Below are positions 18,499 to 25,999 of a DNA stretch of 64,000 nt, in pieces. The translations under genes and the position numbers were made by a program. How positions within the stretch are numbered: the first letter of the stretch is position 1; each line of letters starts with the position of its first letter. This DNA is from Halioglobus japonicus (GTDB lineage: Bacteria > Pseudomonadota > Gammaproteobacteria > Pseudomonadales > Halieaceae): the NCBI RefSeq assembly GCF_001983995.1, contig NZ_CP019450.1:3100001-3164000 (forward strand). Reading direction: 5' to 3'. The notes beneath the pieces were generated by a model that saw nothing but the letters and a program-made list of their open reading frames with translations, did not search any database and was not told the DNA's origin.

Positions 18499-19140
18499 AT
18501 GAAACTATACTCGTACTACCGTTCATCCGCGTCCTATCGACTGCGCATTGCCCTCAAACTGAAGGGCATTGCGTACGACTACCACGCCGTCAATCTGCTG
18601 CAGGCAGAGCAGCGCTGTGACGCCTATCTGGCTATCAACCCGCTCGGCCTGGTGCCAACGCTGATTCTGGATGATGGCGCCAGGCTGACCCAGTCGAGCG
18701 CCATCATCGAGTACCTGGAAGAGACCCATCCCGAACCTGCACTGCTGCCCGAGAATCCACTGGCCCGCGCTCGCGTCCGCTCCCTGGTGAATGCCGTCGC
18801 CTGCGAAATTCAGCCGCTGTGTAACAGTGGCGTGACGGAGCACCTTAAAAAGGTCATGGGGGTCTCTGACGCAGGCATTGGCGAGTGGTATGAACGCTGG
18901 ATGCCGCGCGGCTTTGTCGCGGTAGAAGAAATGCTCGAGACCGCATCAACAGCCTTCGCAACAGGCGACGCGCCAGGCATGGCTGATATTTTCCTGGTAC
19001 CCCAAGTCTATAATGCGCGCCGCTTCAATCTCGACATGGCGCCCTACCCCAACATTACCCGCGTCGTCGATGCCTGCAACGAACTACCTGCCTTTATTGA
19101 GGCGGCGCCCGAGCAGCAACCGGACGCACCATCGTCGTAA
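18499..19140 (+). CDS. maiA: Maleylacetoacetate isomerase (zeta-class GST)
   Basis: 213 residues. The zeta-class motif SSASYRLRIAL is at about 9-19 (Ser-Ser-x-x-Ser-x-Arg), followed by NPLGLVPTL (cis-Pro), LTQSSAIIEYLEE, and a helical C-terminal domain with PGMADIFLVPQVYNARRF. It uses glutathione to isomerise maleylacetoacetate to fumarylacetoacetate. Starts 10 bp after the fumarylacetoacetase stop and is followed after 13 bp by phenylalanine hydroxylase, so it is mid-operon. Confidence 0.95.
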   Translation: MKLYSYYRSSASYRLRIALKLKGIAYDYHAVNLLQAEQRCDAYLAINPLGLVPTLILDDGARLTQSSAIIEYLEETHPEPALLPENPLARARVRSLVNAVACEIQPLCNSGVTEHLKKVMGVSDAGIGEWYERWMPRGFVAVEEMLETASTAFATGDAPGMADIFLVPQVYNARRFNLDMAPYPNITRVVDACNELPAFIEAAPEQQPDAPSS

Positions 19141-19153
19141 CCACAGCAGAACA

Positions 19154-20893
19154 ATGAGCCAGCAAGACATAATAAACAGCCTACCCGCCCACCTGCGCCC
19201 CTTCGTCAAGGTCCAGGACTACAGCGATTACACGCCACGAGACCAGGCGGTATGGCGGTTCATTATGAAACACCTCACCGGGCAACTGGAAAAAACAGCA
19301 CACCCGGTGTACCTCGACGGCCTTGCCCGCACCGGCATCGCCCTCGATCACATTCCCTCCATCGAAGAAATGAACGCATGCCTGACCCAACTGGGTTGGC
19401 GCGCGGTGGTCGTCGACGGTTTTATCCCGCCGGCAATTTTCATGGAGTTCCAGGCGCTAAAGGTGCTGGTCATCGCGCTGGATATGCGCAGCGTGTACAA
19501 CGTCTTCTACACCCCGGCACCCGATATCGTGCACGAGTCTGCCGGTCACGCACCGTTCATTGTCGATATCGACTACGCCGAGTTTTTGCAGCGCTTTGGC
19601 GCGGTAGGCATGAAGGCAATCGCCACGCGGGAAGACCTCGAGCAGTACGAGGCCATTCGCAAGCTGTCGATTCTCAAGGAGTGCCCGGACAGCTCCTCCG
19701 ATGAAATCGCGTCAGGAGAAGCCGAGTTGGAACGACTGGCACAAAGCGAGCAACCGCCCTCGGAGGCTGCGCTACTCACTCGCCTGCACTGGTGGACCGT
19801 GGAATACGGACTGGTCGGCGATCCCGATGACTATCACATCTTCGGCGCGGGCCTGCTGTCTTCACTCGGCGAGAGCCGCCACTGCCTGAATGATGAAGCC
19901 GTCAGGAAAGTACCGCTGACGGTTGATGCCGTGAACACAGCTTATGACATCACGCGCGAGCAACCACAGTTGTTCGTGACCAAGAGCTGCAAGCACCTCA
20001 GCCAGGTGTTGGAGGAATTCGCCGCGTCCATGTGCTTCAAGCGCGGTGGCGCGGAGTCACTGCGCACCGCCATCGATGCCGCCAGTATGTGCACGGCGAC
20101 CTATGACAGTGGCATGCAGGTAAGCGGCGTGTTCTGCGAGGTCCTGTGTGACGCCGTGGGTAATGCCACCTATCTGCGTACCAGTGGCCCCACCCAGCTC
20201 GCCTACCGCGACCAGGAAATCATCGGTCATGGCGTGGCCTGGCACAGCGAGGGTTTTGGCTCACCTATCGGTCATATCAAGGACTTCAGCCGATGCCTGT
20301 CCGAGTACACCATTGACGAGTTGGCCGCCCACAACATAGCCATCGGCAAACCGGTGCGCCTTGAATACCTTTCGGGCATCACCGTTGAAGGGACGCTCGA
20401 CAAGGTGTTTCGACAGGACCACCGCAATCTGATACTGACGTTCAGCGACTGCAGTGTGCAGGATTTGCACGGCCGTATTCTGTTCGACCCCGCCTGGGGA
20501 ACATATGACCTGGCAGTAGGTTCGAGCATTCCCTCCGTGTACGGCGGCGTCGCCGACCGCACCGCCCTGCAGCTCTACAAACCCACTCCGCACACCGAGA
20601 CCATTCGCGTTGAACACGACGTGCAACTGATGGCCTGCTATGCGCTGGTCGAGAACGTGCGCCGCGCGGAAAAGAACAGCAGTGATCCGGACATCCAGGA
20701 CGCGCTGACTGCAGCGCTGGAGGCGTATCCAGAGGAATGGCTGCTGCGCGCTGAAATGCTCACGGTGGCCAGCAAGGCGCTGCACGAACGCCTGGTCGAC
20801 GAATTGCGCAGCCTGGGCGAGACACACGACGCACTACAGGAGTTGACTGCGCTGGCGATTAATCCAGAATACGCTTTTGCAAAATCCGCATAA
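19154..20893 (+). CDS. Phenylalanine 4-monooxygenase, long form
   Basis: 579 residues from ATG 19154. The aromatic amino acid hydroxylase core carries HESAGHAPFI (127-136), with the two iron-ligand His residues, and EYGLVGDPDDYHIFGAGLLSS further on with the Glu ligand region. It is about twice the length of short bacterial PhhA; the C-terminal ~300 residues contain HGVAWHSEGFGSPIG and SGITVEGTLDKVF, as in the long-form bacterial hydroxylases. It converts phenylalanine to tyrosine with a pterin cofactor, feeding the hppD pathway. Followed after 10 bp by an SDR resembling dihydropteridine reductase. Confidence 0.92.
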   Translation: MSQQDIINSLPAHLRPFVKVQDYSDYTPRDQAVWRFIMKHLTGQLEKTAHPVYLDGLARTGIALDHIPSIEEMNACLTQLGWRAVVVDGFIPPAIFMEFQALKVLVIALDMRSVYNVFYTPAPDIVHESAGHAPFIVDIDYAEFLQRFGAVGMKAIATREDLEQYEAIRKLSILKECPDSSSDEIASGEAELERLAQSEQPPSEAALLTRLHWWTVEYGLVGDPDDYHIFGAGLLSSLGESRHCLNDEAVRKVPLTVDAVNTAYDITREQPQLFVTKSCKHLSQVLEEFAASMCFKRGGAESLRTAIDAASMCTATYDSGMQVSGVFCEVLCDAVGNATYLRTSGPTQLAYRDQEIIGHGVAWHSEGFGSPIGHIKDFSRCLSEYTIDELAAHNIAIGKPVRLEYLSGITVEGTLDKVFRQDHRNLILTFSDCSVQDLHGRILFDPAWGTYDLAVGSSIPSVYGGVADRTALQLYKPTPHTETIRVEHDVQLMACYALVENVRRAEKNSSDPDIQDALTAALEAYPEEWLLRAEMLTVASKALHERLVDELRSLGETHDALQELTALAINPEYAFAKSA

Positions 20894-20903
20894 GGCTATT
20901 CCA

Positions 20904-21568
20904 ATGCTCAACAACAAACGCATCGTGATCACCGGCGCCGCAGGTACGCTCGGCCAAGCCGCCGCCACTATTGCCCACCAACACGGCGCAGAAGTCATTG
21001 GCCTGGACATCGTCGACAACGCCGACGTTCCCGGTGGCAGTTATCACAAGGTTGATCTGCTCGACCGCGAAGCGACCCAGGCAGTGATCGCAGGTATCGG
21101 ACCCTTCGATGCGTTGCTTAACATTGCAGGCGGCTTTGCCATGGGTGTAGATGCGGCAGATCCCAGTGATGAACAGTGGAACTGGATGTTCCGCATCAAT
21201 GTCGAGACCCTGCGCAATGCCATCATCGCCGCCGCACCGGTGCTGAAACAGCAGCGTGGCGCCATCGTTAACGTCGGCGCGCTGGGCGCGGTCTCGGGTC
21301 AGGCTGCAATGAGCGCCTACGGCTGTGCCAAGTCGTCGGTGATGCGCCTCACTGAGAGCCTGTCAGAAGAGATGAAGGCAGCTGGGGTCAACGTTAATGC
21401 GGTGCTACCCAGCATCATTGATACCCCCCTAATCGCGAGGGCATGCCTGACGCTGACTTCGCTGAGTGGGTCTCCCCGGAGCAATTGGCGGAGGTCATGT
21501 GCTTTCTGGCATCCGACGCTGCAAGCGCGGTGCACGGCGCCCTGCTGCCAGTGAAAGGGCTCGTCTGA
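20904..21568 (+). pseudogene. SDR resembling dihydropteridine reductase, frameshifted in a C6 run
   Basis: About 221 residues in two frames. ITGAAGTLGQAAA (Rossmann glycine motif, 8-20), NIAGGFAMG, and YGCAK (catalytic Tyr-x-x-x-Lys) identify a short-chain dehydrogenase. The frame breaks at C6 (21424-21429); with a seventh C it continues DTPPNREGMPDADFAEW and ends at 21568. The DTPxNRxxMPxADFxxW block and the IAGG loop resemble eukaryotic quinonoid dihydropteridine reductase. Ten bp after phenylalanine hydroxylase, so pterin recycling is a plausible role (inference). Tail duplicated at 24114-24254. Confidence 0.75.
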
Positions 21569-21588
21569 CCGGCGTCAGGGCAGCTGTT

Positions 21589-21651
21589 TCAACGCTGAAA
21601 TCCCACAATTACCTTGATTGCCTGGTCCGAGTCGCGGGCCACGGCAAGTGC
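21589..21651 (-). pseudogene. Remnant: C-terminus of a Zn-alcohol dehydrogenase
   Basis: About 20 codons reading ALAVARDSDQAIKVIVGFQR then stop match the C-terminus of the complete alcohol dehydrogenase at 24251-25267 (ALAMARDQAQALKVLVACQR). Nothing of the rest of the enzyme is found upstream. It sits just after, and convergent with, the SDR, exactly as the intact dehydrogenase sits after the SDR tail at 24.2 kb, indicating a duplicated and eroded locus. Confidence 0.7.
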
Positions 21652-21806
21652 GCTACTGAAGTCCTAGTGATCAAAGCCAGCAAAAGCCAGTGAAAACCGC
21701 ATGGCATGAGCTGTTGCGTGCACCCGTTCACGAGTGAATGGATGTGAATGGCATGCTCAACGCCGCGAACAGGATTTTCGGGTCAATAGCAGGGAACTTC
21801 GACAGG

Positions 21807-21989
21807 TCAGCAGGCCCGGTCGACATAATCAGCTAGGATGTCTACTCTCAATAGGCCGTTTATAAGCCCTGGCCGTGAGTCATAGTCTTCCATCCAGCCG
21901 GAGAATTCTTTCGTTGTTACCTCGTCGGCGGACAGCTAACCCACTGCCATAAGCAGTGCCATACCGCACAGCAAAAGTCGCTTTTTCAT
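21807..21989 (-). pseudogene. Small exported ORF with in-frame TAG
   Basis: ATG 21989 opens MKKRLLLCGMALLMAVG, a clear signal peptide, but codon 18 is TAG (21936-21938). The same frame then continues LSADEVTTKEFSGWMEDYDS for some 43 more codons. It looks like a lipoprotein or exported-protein 5' end killed by a stop and truncated. Not recognised. The rest of 21652-22170 shows no other coding signal. Confidence 0.45.
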
Positions 21990-22170
21990 GGCCAAAGCCT
22001 CAGTCATAATTTCGATCTGAGAATGCGTGTGACTGCAATCTAATACAGTGCGGGAGTGTCCGCATAGGTAGTTTTCGTCAATGTGGCGCGATGTTGACTA
22101 AAACGGAGCTTTATCTACGCTATTGATACTCTAATTCAGTTTGAGATCGACTCACGTAAGGACACCGACC

Positions 22171-22935
22171 ATGCGACGTATTCTGTTTCCACTTGGCCTG
22201 AGCGCCATCCTCGTCACTCCAGTCAGTCTGGCCGATACCATAGAGCTGGCCGATGGCACCCTGCTTGAGGGTACATTTGTCGGCATGAGTAACGGGATCA
22301 TGATGTTTGATACGGGCGCCGGCATCGAGGCTTTCCCCGAGGATGAGGTGGTTGCGATATTCAACTCTGAAGGCGTCGCCGCACGCGAGGCTGCGCAAGA
22401 AGCGGTGCCCGCACCCAAAGCAGAACCGGCACCACCACCCCCGCCTAAAACAGCCACCGTCGCCAGCGGTACCCGTCTGGTCATACGCATGTCCGAGGCC
22501 ATCGACACCCGCCGTCATTCTTCGGGGCACCGCTTTCGCGCCCAGCTGGAAAGCGCACTGATGGTCGATGGTGTCACCGTAGCCCCTCGCGGCACCATGC
22601 TCTACGGCCGAATCACCCAGGCCAAAAGCGCAGGCCGCGTGGCGGGCTCCTCCGAAATGGCAATCGAATTCACCGACATTATGTTGAACGAGCTGATGTA
22701 TGAAATTACCACTGATGGGTTGAAGGCACAGACAGGTAATGAGGCGGGAAGAACCGCCAAGCGCACCGCTCGGGCAGCGGCCCTGGGCGGCCTTTACGGA
22801 GGCAGTTCCAGCGCCAAGAAAGGTGCCAAGGTGGGCGTGGGTGCCTCCATTCTCACCAGTGGCGCATCCATTAATATTCCCGCTGGCACCCTGGTCGAAA
22901 CGAACCTGCGTGCGCCACTGACGGTAAAACTGTAG
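22171..22935 (+). CDS. Exported protein with Pro-rich linker and beta-rich C-terminal domain
   Basis: 254 residues from ATG 22171 (AAGGA 9 nt upstream). Signal peptide to about residue 21 (SLADT). Residues about 22-65 (IELADGTLLEGTFVGMSNG) resemble a small Sm-like or SH3-like barrel; then an Ala/Pro-rich linker with a run of Pro, and a C-terminal domain (TVASGTRLVIRMSEAID, then GTMLYGRITQAKSAGR) with similarity in style to beta-barrel domains of VirB10/TrbI-like proteins. A Gly/Ala-rich stretch lies near residues 195-235. Function unknown; periplasmic or envelope-associated. Confidence 0.7.
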   Translation: MRRILFPLGLSAILVTPVSLADTIELADGTLLEGTFVGMSNGIMMFDTGAGIEAFPEDEVVAIFNSEGVAAREAAQEAVPAPKAEPAPPPPPKTATVASGTRLVIRMSEAIDTRRHSSGHRFRAQLESALMVDGVTVAPRGTMLYGRITQAKSAGRVAGSSEMAIEFTDIMLNELMYEITTDGLKAQTGNEAGRTAKRTARAAALGGLYGGSSSAKKGAKVGVGASILTSGASINIPAGTLVETNLRAPLTVKL

Positions 22936-22949
22936 TAACGGGACCTAGC

Positions 22950-23264
22950 GGAGATAGCTCTACGCCAACACCTCGCCAGCCAGCGCTGCTACTCGCCGGG
23001 TGCGCTACCACCTACAAGCCACCCAACCAGGCGATCACTGAGGTCGATGAATCCACAGGATACCGCCAGATCAGTGCCTATCGCACTAACAATGTCGATG
23101 AAACCCTCGTGCTGCTGGCCTTCTCAGGTGGTGGTACACGCGCAGCCGCCCTTTCTTACGGCGTTATGCAAGAACTCAGAGACACCTACATGGAGCGCAG
23201 TGGTGGACCTTTGCGTTTATTGAACGAGGTGGACAGGATTTCCTCACTCTCGCCGAATATATAA
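22950..23264 (+). pseudogene. Patatin-like phospholipase lipoprotein, truncated
   Basis: One open frame contains a lipobox (LLLAGCAT), a linker, and ETLVLLAFSGGGTRAAALSYGV, the patatin oxyanion-hole GGGxR motif, continuing to LLNEVDRISSLS. There it stops at 23262-23264, instead of running into the expected Gly-Gly-Ser nucleophile region. No start codon is found in front of the lipobox. So both ends are missing: the N-terminal signal start, and everything after about residue 95. The break point coincides with the edge of an AT-rich insert (23252-23540). Confidence 0.7.
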
Positions 23265-23291
23265 CTTTATACTGATTTATAGGTATGCATT

Positions 23292-23522
23292 TTAGTCTTT
23301 AATGACAAGATTAACGAGCTTGCTGACTAGCGGGTTAATTAACAGAACAACTGGATAAGCAATTAAAAATGCAGTTCCCCAAGATTTTAACCAGATGAGT
23401 AAGATGTTTTCTATTAAACCAAAATTAAGAAGGCAAATTATTAAAGACATCAGACATGACATGAGTAAAGACATGAAAAAAGAAAAAACTAATGGAGTGT
23501 ACTTTTTCGGTATCAATGACAT
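23292..23522 (-). CDS. DUF2798-like two-helix membrane protein
   Basis: 76 residues: PKKYTPLVFSFFMSLLMS, a second hydrophobic helix with GTAFLIAYPVVLLINPL and a short basic end, the pattern of DUF2798 proteins. AAGGA precedes the ATG. Base composition is strikingly AT-rich and uses A/T-ending codons, unlike all neighbours, so it is probably recently acquired. It lies between the broken end of a patatin gene and an attC-like palindrome, as a captured cassette might. Function unknown. Confidence 0.75.
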   Translation of the reverse strand: MSLIPKKYTPLVFSFFMSLLMSCLMSLIICLLNFGLIENILLIWLKSWGTAFLIAYPVVLLINPLVSKLVNLVIKD

Positions 23523-23543
23523 TCCTTAATTCAAGTATGACTC

Positions 23544-23607
23544 ATAACGCTTGCGAAAGCGGACGGTCTGGAAGGCCGTCCGGGAGCGCACTGCCCGCTC
23601 TTGTTAT
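23544..23607. repeat. attC-like imperfect palindrome
   Basis: A 64-bp imperfect palindrome bounded by ATAAC (23544-23548) and GTTAT (23603-23607), with an inner perfect stem CGGACGG/CCGTCCG (23560-23566, 23576-23582) and unequal outer arms with bulges. Length and architecture fit an integron attC recombination site, but the outer 7-mers (TCATAAC, GTTATAT) each miss the RYYYAAC/GTTRRRY consensus by one position. No integrase in the window. Alternative: a MITE or terminator hairpin. Confidence 0.35.
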
Positions 23608-24047
23608 ATTGTTTCATCCCTGTACGCCCCCGCCAAGACTTGGTTTCTACTCAGCTCAGGCCCCTTCCAAACAACTACAATGAGCCCACCATTCACTTCA
23701 TCGACAATTTGCAGTACAGCGATCGAAGCTGGCGCAATAAACCTGCTTTCATAAGGCGTGACATCCAGCGCGGTCTCCTCCATCGCCTCTCTGGCCGCAG
23801 CAACCCGGGCCCGCTCCTGGATGGCGTCCTGATCTGAGCCATCCTCGGGATCAATGCGGCCGCCGGGGAACACCCAAAAGCCGCGAAAGACGATTCGAGA
23901 GTTCTTGCGCATCAGTTTTTCAACGCCGTCAGCGCCATCGCGCAACAGAAGAACTGTCGCCGCGGGGATCAGTTCAGTGGGCTCTGCGGGCGCATTGCTC
24001 TTTGACAAACGCTTGGCAAACTCCGCCACATTCTTTTGCTTCGTAAT
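23604..24047 (-). pseudogene. Partial second copy of the Nudix hydrolase
   Basis: Reads KNVAEFAKRLSKSNAPAEPT, then VFPGGRIDPEDGSDQD and AAAREAMEETALDV, closely matching the Nudix gene at 14494-15225, including the rare IDPEDG insertion. The ancestral ATG has become ATT (24045-24047). Homology ends after ALDV (about 23757); the remaining about 50 codons are unrelated sequence running into the attC-like palindrome. It lacks one Leu-containing residue pair before LMRKNS. A GTG at 24029 could still start it, but the C-terminal half of the enzyme is absent. Confidence 0.75.
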
Positions 24048-24071
24048 TTTCAGGTCACTGGAAATGCCGTC

Positions 24072-24119
24072 CTATGATGACGGCAAAGGGGCGCTCTCTT
24101 TAACCGCACTTAGGCTGAC
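24072..24119 (-). pseudogene. Remnant: C-terminus of the Lrp/AsnC regulator
   Basis: Fifteen codons, SLSAVKESAPLPSS and stop, match the end of the regulator at 15253-15714 (SLRAVKESAPLPLS), and the nucleotide sequence around the stop (AAAGGGGCGCTCTCTTTAAC) is identical in both. So the duplication that made the second Nudix copy also carried the end of its upstream neighbour. Confidence 0.75.
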
Positions 24120-24254
24120 GCCGACTTCGCCACCCGGGTGGCACTGCAGCCGCTGGCGGAAGTCATGTGTTTTCTGGCATCGGATGCGGCGAGCGCCGCA
24201 CACGGCGCCCTACTTCCGATAAAAGACCTGGCCTGCCCCCTGGGTTACCGCTAA
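24114..24254 (+). pseudogene. Remnant: C-terminus of the QDPR-like SDR
   Basis: About 46 codons, ADADFATRVALQPLAEVMCF then LASDAASAAHGALLPIKDL, match the end of the SDR at 20904-21568 (DADFAEW then LAEVMCFLASDAASAVHGALL). Fused directly to the Lrp tail remnant at its 5' side; its stop overlaps the stop of the convergent alcohol dehydrogenase. Confidence 0.75.
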
Positions 24255-25267
24255 CGCTGGCAGGCTACGAGCACCTTAAGTGCCTGGGCTTGGTCGCGCG
24301 CCATTGCCAACGCATCGGGAAACTCCGACAAGTCATAACGATGACTGACCAGCGGTGAAGGATTGACCTCACCGCTGGCCAGCATCTCGATCACCTGTGG
24401 GAATTCATCCGGATAGGCCATCGAGCCACTGACCTGAAGCTCCCGGAGCAGCAGGTTCACCAGATCAAATTCCACCGGCGCTTTGTGCACGCCCACTACA
24501 ACCACGCGCGCATTCACCGGCGCCATATTCACGATCTGATTGAACACCGGGCCGGCACCCGTGGCCTCGAAGAACGCATCTGCTGCAGGCATGGGCATGC
24601 CCATGACGTCGCGGGTGCCCCAGCGCTCAGAGAGGAATTGGAACAGATCACCTTCGCTCGCCTTAAACGGTGCGGCGCCTAACTGGCTGGCGGTCTTGAG
24701 ACGCTGCCCCGAGAGATCCACCACCACAATGTCATCAACACCGTAGTAGCGAGCCACGAGCACAATACCAAGACCGATAGGACCGGCTCCAAACACCACG
24801 ACCCGATCCTGCGGGGTCAGCGACGCCTTGTGCACAGCGTGCATAGACACTGCCAGCGGCTCCACCAGTGCGCCCTGCTCGAAATCCAGGGTATCGGGCA
24901 GCTTGATCACGCTCTGCTCGTCCTGCGCTGCGCCCCTGACATGCAGCAGTGGTGTAAAACCACCCTCGGGGCCGCCATTGCCAATATGGTTGCTGTTGGC
25001 CACCGGATTAACGACAACCCGGTCACCGACGGCGACATGAGAGACATTGCTGCCAGCTTCCACCACAGTGCCGGAGAGTTCGTGGCCAAGGCGCATGGGC
25101 ACACCAGGGCCGAGAAGACCACCCATGCTGATGTAACCCAAATCCGAGCCGCAGATACCGCACTGCTCGACTTTCACGATCACATCATCGGACGCCGCCT
25201 GAGGCGCATCCACCTCGGTCAATTTGACGCTGTCGACGCCGTCGACAACCACTTGCAAAATCCCCAC
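24251..25267 (-). CDS. Zinc-dependent alcohol dehydrogenase (MDR family)
   Basis: 338 residues. GICGSDLGYI (about 37-46) has the catalytic-zinc Cys, LGHELSGTVVEAG the second zinc His-Glu, and VVFGAGPIGLGIVLVARYYG (about 160-179) the NAD(P) Rossmann motif. The four-Cys structural zinc lobe is missing; NPVANSNHIGNGGPEGG occupies that place. Similar overall to threonine/sorbitol dehydrogenase-like MDRs. Divergent from the DoxX gene. A 20-codon remnant of a paralogue is at 21589-21651. Confidence 0.88.
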   Translation of the reverse strand: MGILQVVVDGVDSVKLTEVDAPQAASDDVIVKVEQCGICGSDLGYISMGGLLGPGVPMRLGHELSGTVVEAGSNVSHVAVGDRVVVNPVANSNHIGNGGPEGGFTPLLHVRGAAQDEQSVIKLPDTLDFEQGALVEPLAVSMHAVHKASLTPQDRVVVFGAGPIGLGIVLVARYYGVDDIVVVDLSGQRLKTASQLGAAPFKASEGDLFQFLSERWGTRDVMGMPMPAADAFFEATGAGPVFNQIVNMAPVNARVVVVGVHKAPVEFDLVNLLLRELQVSGSMAYPDEFPQVIEMLASGEVNPSPLVSHRYDLSEFPDALAMARDQAQALKVLVACQR

Positions 25268-25540
25268 TGTGAATCTCCTTATTGTTCAGCGCAGGCAGAG
25301 CCTGGCCCCGCATGCGCCTGGCGGCAGCAACTACCTCAACACATATGCGCAAATGGTAAACCATGACGCCAAAGTGCCAGTATGGGTATTGATACCCAAG
25401 CCACCGACCCACCTATATTTCTATTTTTTAGAATATATAAGCCGATTTAATGCGTTTTTATTTCGCTATTTTCGGACTTATAGTTTCTCCATCGCAGGCC
25501 ACTACAGGCCGCAACCAAACGCATCCACTGGAGAGACACG
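25268..25540. promoter_or_regulatory. Divergent intergenic region with palindromic operator candidate
   Basis: 273 bp between the alcohol dehydrogenase and DoxX starts; no gene seen. TGGGTAT-TG-ATACCCA (25383-25398) is a perfect 7-bp-arm palindrome, a good operator candidate. The stretch 25410-25490 is AT-rich and could hold the DoxX promoter. GGAGAGAC before ATG 25541 is the ribosome site. Confidence 0.4.
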
Positions 25541-25972
25541 ATGACCACCGCAGAAATCAACCAACAACTTAACGCCGGCATTAGCGCTGCAATCCCCGCC
25601 GAGCTCACCGACCTACTGGCCAGAACCCTGATGGCAGCGCTTTTCATTCTCGCCGGACTGTCGAAGATTTCCGGATATGAAGGCAACCTCGCTTACATGG
25701 CCAGCGTGGGAGTTCCCGGCTTCCTGCTCCCCGCCGTGATCGCCCTCGAAGTGCTTGGCGGCGCGGCCCTGGTAGTCGGCTTCCAGACACGACTGGTTGC
25801 CATTCTGCTCGCCTTGTTCAGCATCGCATCCGGCGTACTGTTCCACTTAGATCTCGCCGACCAGATGCAGTTCATCATGCTCTTAAAGAACCTGGCGATG
25901 GCGGGCGGCTTGCTGGCCATAGCCAATGCGCGCCCCGGCGCCTTCACCCTCGACCGCAAACTGGGCGCGTAA
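25541..25972 (+). CDS. DoxX family membrane protein
   Basis: 143 residues. After a polar N-terminus, four hydrophobic helices with LMAALFILAGLSKISGYEG, the DoxX signature, and ALEVLGGAALVVGFQTRLVA. Followed after 27 bp by the glutathionyl-hydroquinone reductase gene; this pairing (as yqjF-yqjG in enterobacteria) is common and points to quinone or electrophile stress. Inner-membrane location; biochemical role not established. Confidence 0.85.
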   Translation: MTTAEINQQLNAGISAAIPAELTDLLARTLMAALFILAGLSKISGYEGNLAYMASVGVPGFLLPAVIALEVLGGAALVVGFQTRLVAILLALFSIASGVLFHLDLADQMQFIMLLKNLAMAGGLLAIANARPGAFTLDRKLGA

Positions 25973-25999
25973 GCGCCCTCCATACAGGAGGAAACAATC

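Noticed and set aside
23604..24047. A complete second Nudix hydrolase
   Set aside because: Start codon mutated and C-terminal half replaced by unrelated sequence; only the Nudix box region matches the intact paralogue.
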